Shown: positions 14,733 to 17,365 of the stretch, piece after piece
Position numbering within the stretch: position 1 is the stretch's first letter
How the letters are laid out: the number at the start of each line of letters is the position of its first letter
Assembly: GCA_002345205.1 (NCBI GenBank)
Contig: DDVI01000077.1
Span: forward strand, 1-17,365
Length of the DNA stretch: 17,365 nt
DNA from: Bdellovibrionaceae bacterium UBA2316
GTDB taxonomy: Bacteria; Bdellovibrionota; Bdellovibrionia; Bdellovibrionales; Bdellovibrionaceae
Direction of reading: 5' to 3'
Notes under the pieces: generated by a model
What the model was told of the DNA's origin: nothing
Seen by the model: the letters and a program-made list of their open reading frames with translations, nothing else
Database searches by the model: none
Position numbers and translations under genes: made by a program

Positions 14733-14770
14733 GTGTCGACGATTAAGTCAGAGTGACAAAATATAGGGCC

Positions 14771-16393
14771 TTAGATTTGAACAATCTGGGCAGGGTAGTA
14801 GGTTGAGGGTTTCTTTTGTTTAAACCGCTCGGTATTAAAGGCATCCACGGCTTTTTGAAAACTATCACGAATCGCTTGATTCACTTCGGCGGAAACCTGT
14901 CCATTTAAAGAGTTTACCAGTAAATTCACGGCGCCGGTATTCATGTTCACTGTTTTGAAATCTATGGCAAATGTTAAATTATGAAAGTCTTTGATCGAAG
15001 TCACTTTAATAAGATGTTTGATGAATAGCTTTTCAATAGTTTCACCGTGAGTTGACATTTCTGACCGTGAATGGCTGTCCTGGATTCCCGGAGGAACAAA
15101 AACGACTCGTTGTCCTTTGATAAGTGGACTATTTAAAAATACGTTTACATCTAGTCCAGTTAAATCTTCAATCACGCAATCATCACCGCGGCACTTTGCC
15201 CCCCAAAGAGCTTCCATTTCTTGACGATACAGATTGATTTCATCCGTAACTTTCTTTTCTTCGATACGATTGAAAATTAAGAATTCATCGGATGTTTTGG
15301 CGCGGGCAGCAGCTTTGGCTGTCGCTACTTGATTTGCTGAACCCATTCCCTTACGGTCGATAACAATACCTCCGTTAACAGCGTTAGATAGTGTAACTAC
15401 GGTCTGATCAACTACAAAAAATTTCGGATTTAAAAGATCTACAATTTCGGCATATATAGAAAGTTTCTCTGCGTTTTCGATACTGATTATTAAATGTAGG
15501 TTTTCCAGAACAGCTTTTTTGATTGCGTCGGGTTCAGATGCTTTTCTTAAAATTTCAAATAGGGGTTGGCTAGGTATTAACTTTCCAGTTTCTGCTTCAG
15601 GAATCATAAGCGGTGCCAATTCGGGGGATTCTGCTAATTTGGCGCGACTTTCTTCCGCATGAAAAAGCAGACTGCGAAGTTTATTCTGAATGAGTGGATT
15701 GGAATAGCGTTTTACTAAATTAGGACCCGATAGTTTGCGAGACACTCGTGCTGAAAAATACGCTTCGTCGGACGTGCGACCAACACCCATGCGAAACCAT
15801 TCTTCGATGTTATCCGAATCGCGAAACATTTTTTTTTCTTTTAGTAGGCGACCTAGGTTCGTTTGAAAATTTGCAAATACGGCGTCAATACGATTAAGAT
15901 CCTGTTCGGTGAACTGCCTAGGCGCATCGATGATGATCGTTAGACTTTTTCCGTCCGAGTAGGTCTTAAAACTAACGCCCAAATCAAAGTGGCCGTAAAT
16001 CCAATCTTTGATTTGTTTAAGGATGTAAGCATTCGCAAAGTTATCGATAGATGTAATTAAGTCTTTATCGTTTAAGAAATCATTTAGAAATTTCAGTTTA
16101 GAATTTTCAAATTCGATTACGATACGATTGGGGTGTGGTGATTGAATTCGATTTCTGATAAAGTTTTCGCGGTCGATTTGTGTTGTGATTTCCTCATGTA
16201 AGTGATCGCGGACCATCTGGGCTCGAAATAGGCTCGCAAGGCTTTTGGTGTTGTCGTAAAGAGTGTTGTCCGCGGTTCGATGATGATGATCTTTTGAATA
16301 AAATTGTATGCACTCAAGTTTTTGATTCAATGCCTTGGTAGAAATCGATGTAAGTAACAGCAGAGTGAAAATAAACTGAAATATGAAGTTCAC
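14771..16393 (-). CDS. Large secreted protein of unknown function
   Basis: The start is GTG at 16393; no ATG fits the signal peptide better and the ribosome binding site is weak. The 540-residue product has a signal peptide (1 to about 21, ending S-T-K-A), directly followed by L-E-C-I-Q-F-Y, nearly the same motif as in the next gene downstream. The rest is mixed alpha/beta with no repeats or membrane segments. A paired C-R-G-D-D-C lies near residue 400 and a conserved-looking S-T-H-G-E-T near 455. Histidine-rich H-H-H-R follows the N-terminal motif. I recognise no catalytic signature. The arrangement with the glutaminase-like gene suggests related export or function. It could be an effector, a chaperone-like partner or an inhibitor, but the sequence does not decide. 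Confidence 0.72.
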   Translation of the reverse strand: MNFIFQFIFTLLLLTSISTKALNQKLECIQFYSKDHHHRTADNTLYDNTKSLASLFRAQMVRDHLHEEITTQIDRENFIRNRIQSPHPNRIVIEFENSKLKFLNDFLNDKDLITSIDNFANAYILKQIKDWIYGHFDLGVSFKTYSDGKSLTIIIDAPRQFTEQDLNRIDAVFANFQTNLGRLLKEKKMFRDSDNIEEWFRMGVGRTSDEAYFSARVSRKLSGPNLVKRYSNPLIQNKLRSLLFHAEESRAKLAESPELAPLMIPEAETGKLIPSQPLFEILRKASEPDAIKKAVLENLHLIISIENAEKLSIYAEIVDLLNPKFFVVDQTVVTLSNAVNGGIVIDRKGMGSANQVATAKAAARAKTSDEFLIFNRIEEKKVTDEINLYRQEMEALWGAKCRGDDCVIEDLTGLDVNVFLNSPLIKGQRVVFVPPGIQDSHSRSEMSTHGETIEKLFIKHLIKVTSIKDFHNLTFAIDFKTVNMNTGAVNLLVNSLNGQVSAEVNQAIRDSFQKAVDAFNTERFKQKKPSTYYPAQIVQI

Positions 16394-16604
16394 ACTAGTT
16401 ATATCTTCAAAGATGCCAAGTCATTTTCTACATAGTTTTTTGTCTTAAAGTTAGACACTGGGATACTGCCTTTCGTAAAAGCTAATACTAATCAGTAGTT
16501 TATAGGATTGTTTTGGCGACAGAGTGAGCGACTTTTAAGGTGCGCCGTGGTCGTTTTAACAATTTTTTTTTATATTCGAGGGCCACCTGTGATAAAACAA
16601 CCCA
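16394..16604. other. Divergent intergenic region
   Basis: This 211-bp gap separates the 540-aa secreted protein gene from the second metalloprotease gene. A T-rich run leads into TATATT at 16571-16576, a possible -10 for the plus-strand gene, but the matching -35 (TGGTCG at 16548-16553) is poor. No RNA gene, hairpin terminator or clear operator is visible. Confidence 0.35.
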
Positions 16605-17291
16605 GTGCGAATCGTATTCATTTTCTGTATTTTATGGTCTTCATTTGCGCTGAGTGTTCCCGCGACAGTGGCTGCGGAAGCCGCTTTTGTTTCCATATAT
16701 TCACCGATATTGAAATCTATGGGGCTAGATCTTAAAATTGAAACGTATGAAGAAAGTGACGATTACTATGGAGGCGCCTCTCTTGAGGGCGGTGTTTTTA
16801 GAATCTCGATGGGAAAAAATATTAGAAGTGATAGAAATGGAATGTTAGCTTTTGGATTGTGCCATGAAGTGGGACACCTACTTGGCGGCGAACCCAAAAA
16901 AACTACGTCAACTTGGGCGTCCACGGAAGCCCAAAGTGATTTCTATGCAACCTCGGTGTGTTTAAAAAAACTTTATCGAAAACATCCTGAACTTATAAAA
17001 ATGAATATGAAGATAACAACAGAAGTGGTGAAGGCCTGTCAGGATGCCTTTAGCAATAGATTGGAAAGACGTATTTGTGAGTACAGTTCGCAAAACGCAT
17101 TTATCTTTTTCACAGATGTCTGGGCGTATATTAGTTTTGTGGGTATTCAAAAACCTTCATTCCGTGTTCACACACCGGCGACTGTCGAGAAAAATCGAAA
17201 TTACCCATCCCTACAGTGTCGCTTAGAGATCGGGTTTAGTGGGGCGCTTTGTCGCGATCAAAGTTGTGTTATTAATCAGGCCGCAGCATAG
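16605..17291 (+). CDS. Secreted M48-like zinc metalloprotease, shorter paralogue
   Basis: The start is GTG at 16605, the first start codon after the in-frame stop at 16593. The 228-residue product has a signal peptide (1 to about 24, ending T-V-A-A). The zinc motif is C-H87-E88-V-G-H91-L-L-G-G, and E108-A-Q-S-D112 supplies the ExxxD third ligand. C86, C119, C145, C158, C205 and C216 correspond in order to six cysteines of the larger protein encoded at 7551. The interval between the third and fourth is 13 positions in both. The C-terminal H-T-P ... Y-P-S-L-Q-C-R-L ... G-A-L-C region is also shared. This copy lacks the long C-terminal tail and the insertion after HEXXH. All catalytic residues are present, so it should be active outside the cytoplasm. 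No strong ribosome binding site is visible. Confidence 0.82.
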   Translation: MRIVFIFCILWSSFALSVPATVAAEAAFVSIYSPILKSMGLDLKIETYEESDDYYGGASLEGGVFRISMGKNIRSDRNGMLAFGLCHEVGHLLGGEPKKTTSTWASTEAQSDFYATSVCLKKLYRKHPELIKMNMKITTEVVKACQDAFSNRLERRICEYSSQNAFIFFTDVWAYISFVGIQKPSFRVHTPATVEKNRNYPSLQCRLEIGFSGALCRDQSCVINQAAA

Positions 17292-17365
17292 ATTGACCTT
17301 TGTTTAAAATTATCATTTTATTTAAAGAATGAAAAATGATTACAGAAAATTAGATCAAAAGTCTC

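Overview
The window looks like chromosomal DNA of a low- to mid-GC member of the Bdellovibrionota (Bdellovibrio-like predatory bacteria). This is inferred from the style of the gene set, not from a marker gene. Most proteins carry Sec signal peptides or lipoboxes. There is a large delta-60 repeat lipoprotein, several secreted hydrolases, a REP-associated transposase and a VF530-type small DNA-binding protein. There is no rRNA, tRNA, CRISPR array, phage module or complete insertion sequence.

Layout. (1) About 1-1320: the 3' part of a lipoprotein gene, ending at a strong bidirectional terminator. (2) 1326-2758: a secreted antibiotic-biosynthesis-monooxygenase-like protein, divergent from a LysR regulator across a 113-bp control region. 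(3) 2871-5548: a delta-60 repeat lipoprotein gene split by an apparent 1-nt frameshift. (4) 5629-7334: an AhpD-like peroxidase-family gene and a VF530 gene face each other, with a RAYT (REP-associated tyrosine transposase) between them. REP-like sequences flank the RAYT in inverted orientation, and each overlaps the stop codon of the neighbouring gene. (5) 7551-8477: a secreted HEXXH metalloprotease followed by a bidirectional terminator. (6) 8553-11199: a minus-strand operon of a DUF885 HEXXPGHH protein and a dienelactone hydrolase, with the second gene's ribosome binding site lying against the first gene's stop. (7) 11411-12702: hemB of the aspartate-rich, zinc-independent type, overlapping a cupin gene by ATGA; a perfect 16-bp palindrome lies in the hemB promoter region. 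(8) 12840-17291: four secreted proteins, comprising a small unknown, a protein-glutaminase/transglutaminase-like Cys-His-Asp protein, a 540-aa orphan, and a second metalloprotease paralogous to the one at 7551.

How the genes relate. Heme synthesis (HemB) and the possibly redox-linked AhpD-like and monooxygenase-like proteins are ordinary cytoplasmic or envelope functions. The rest is mainly an export-directed set of proteases, hydrolases and one possible glutamine deamidase, which would suit an organism that digests prey. That role is inference. The most unusual items are the REP/RAYT unit that supplies both flanking stop codons, the shared atypical codon pattern on its two sides, the paralogous six-cysteine metalloproteases, and the glutaminase-like protein.
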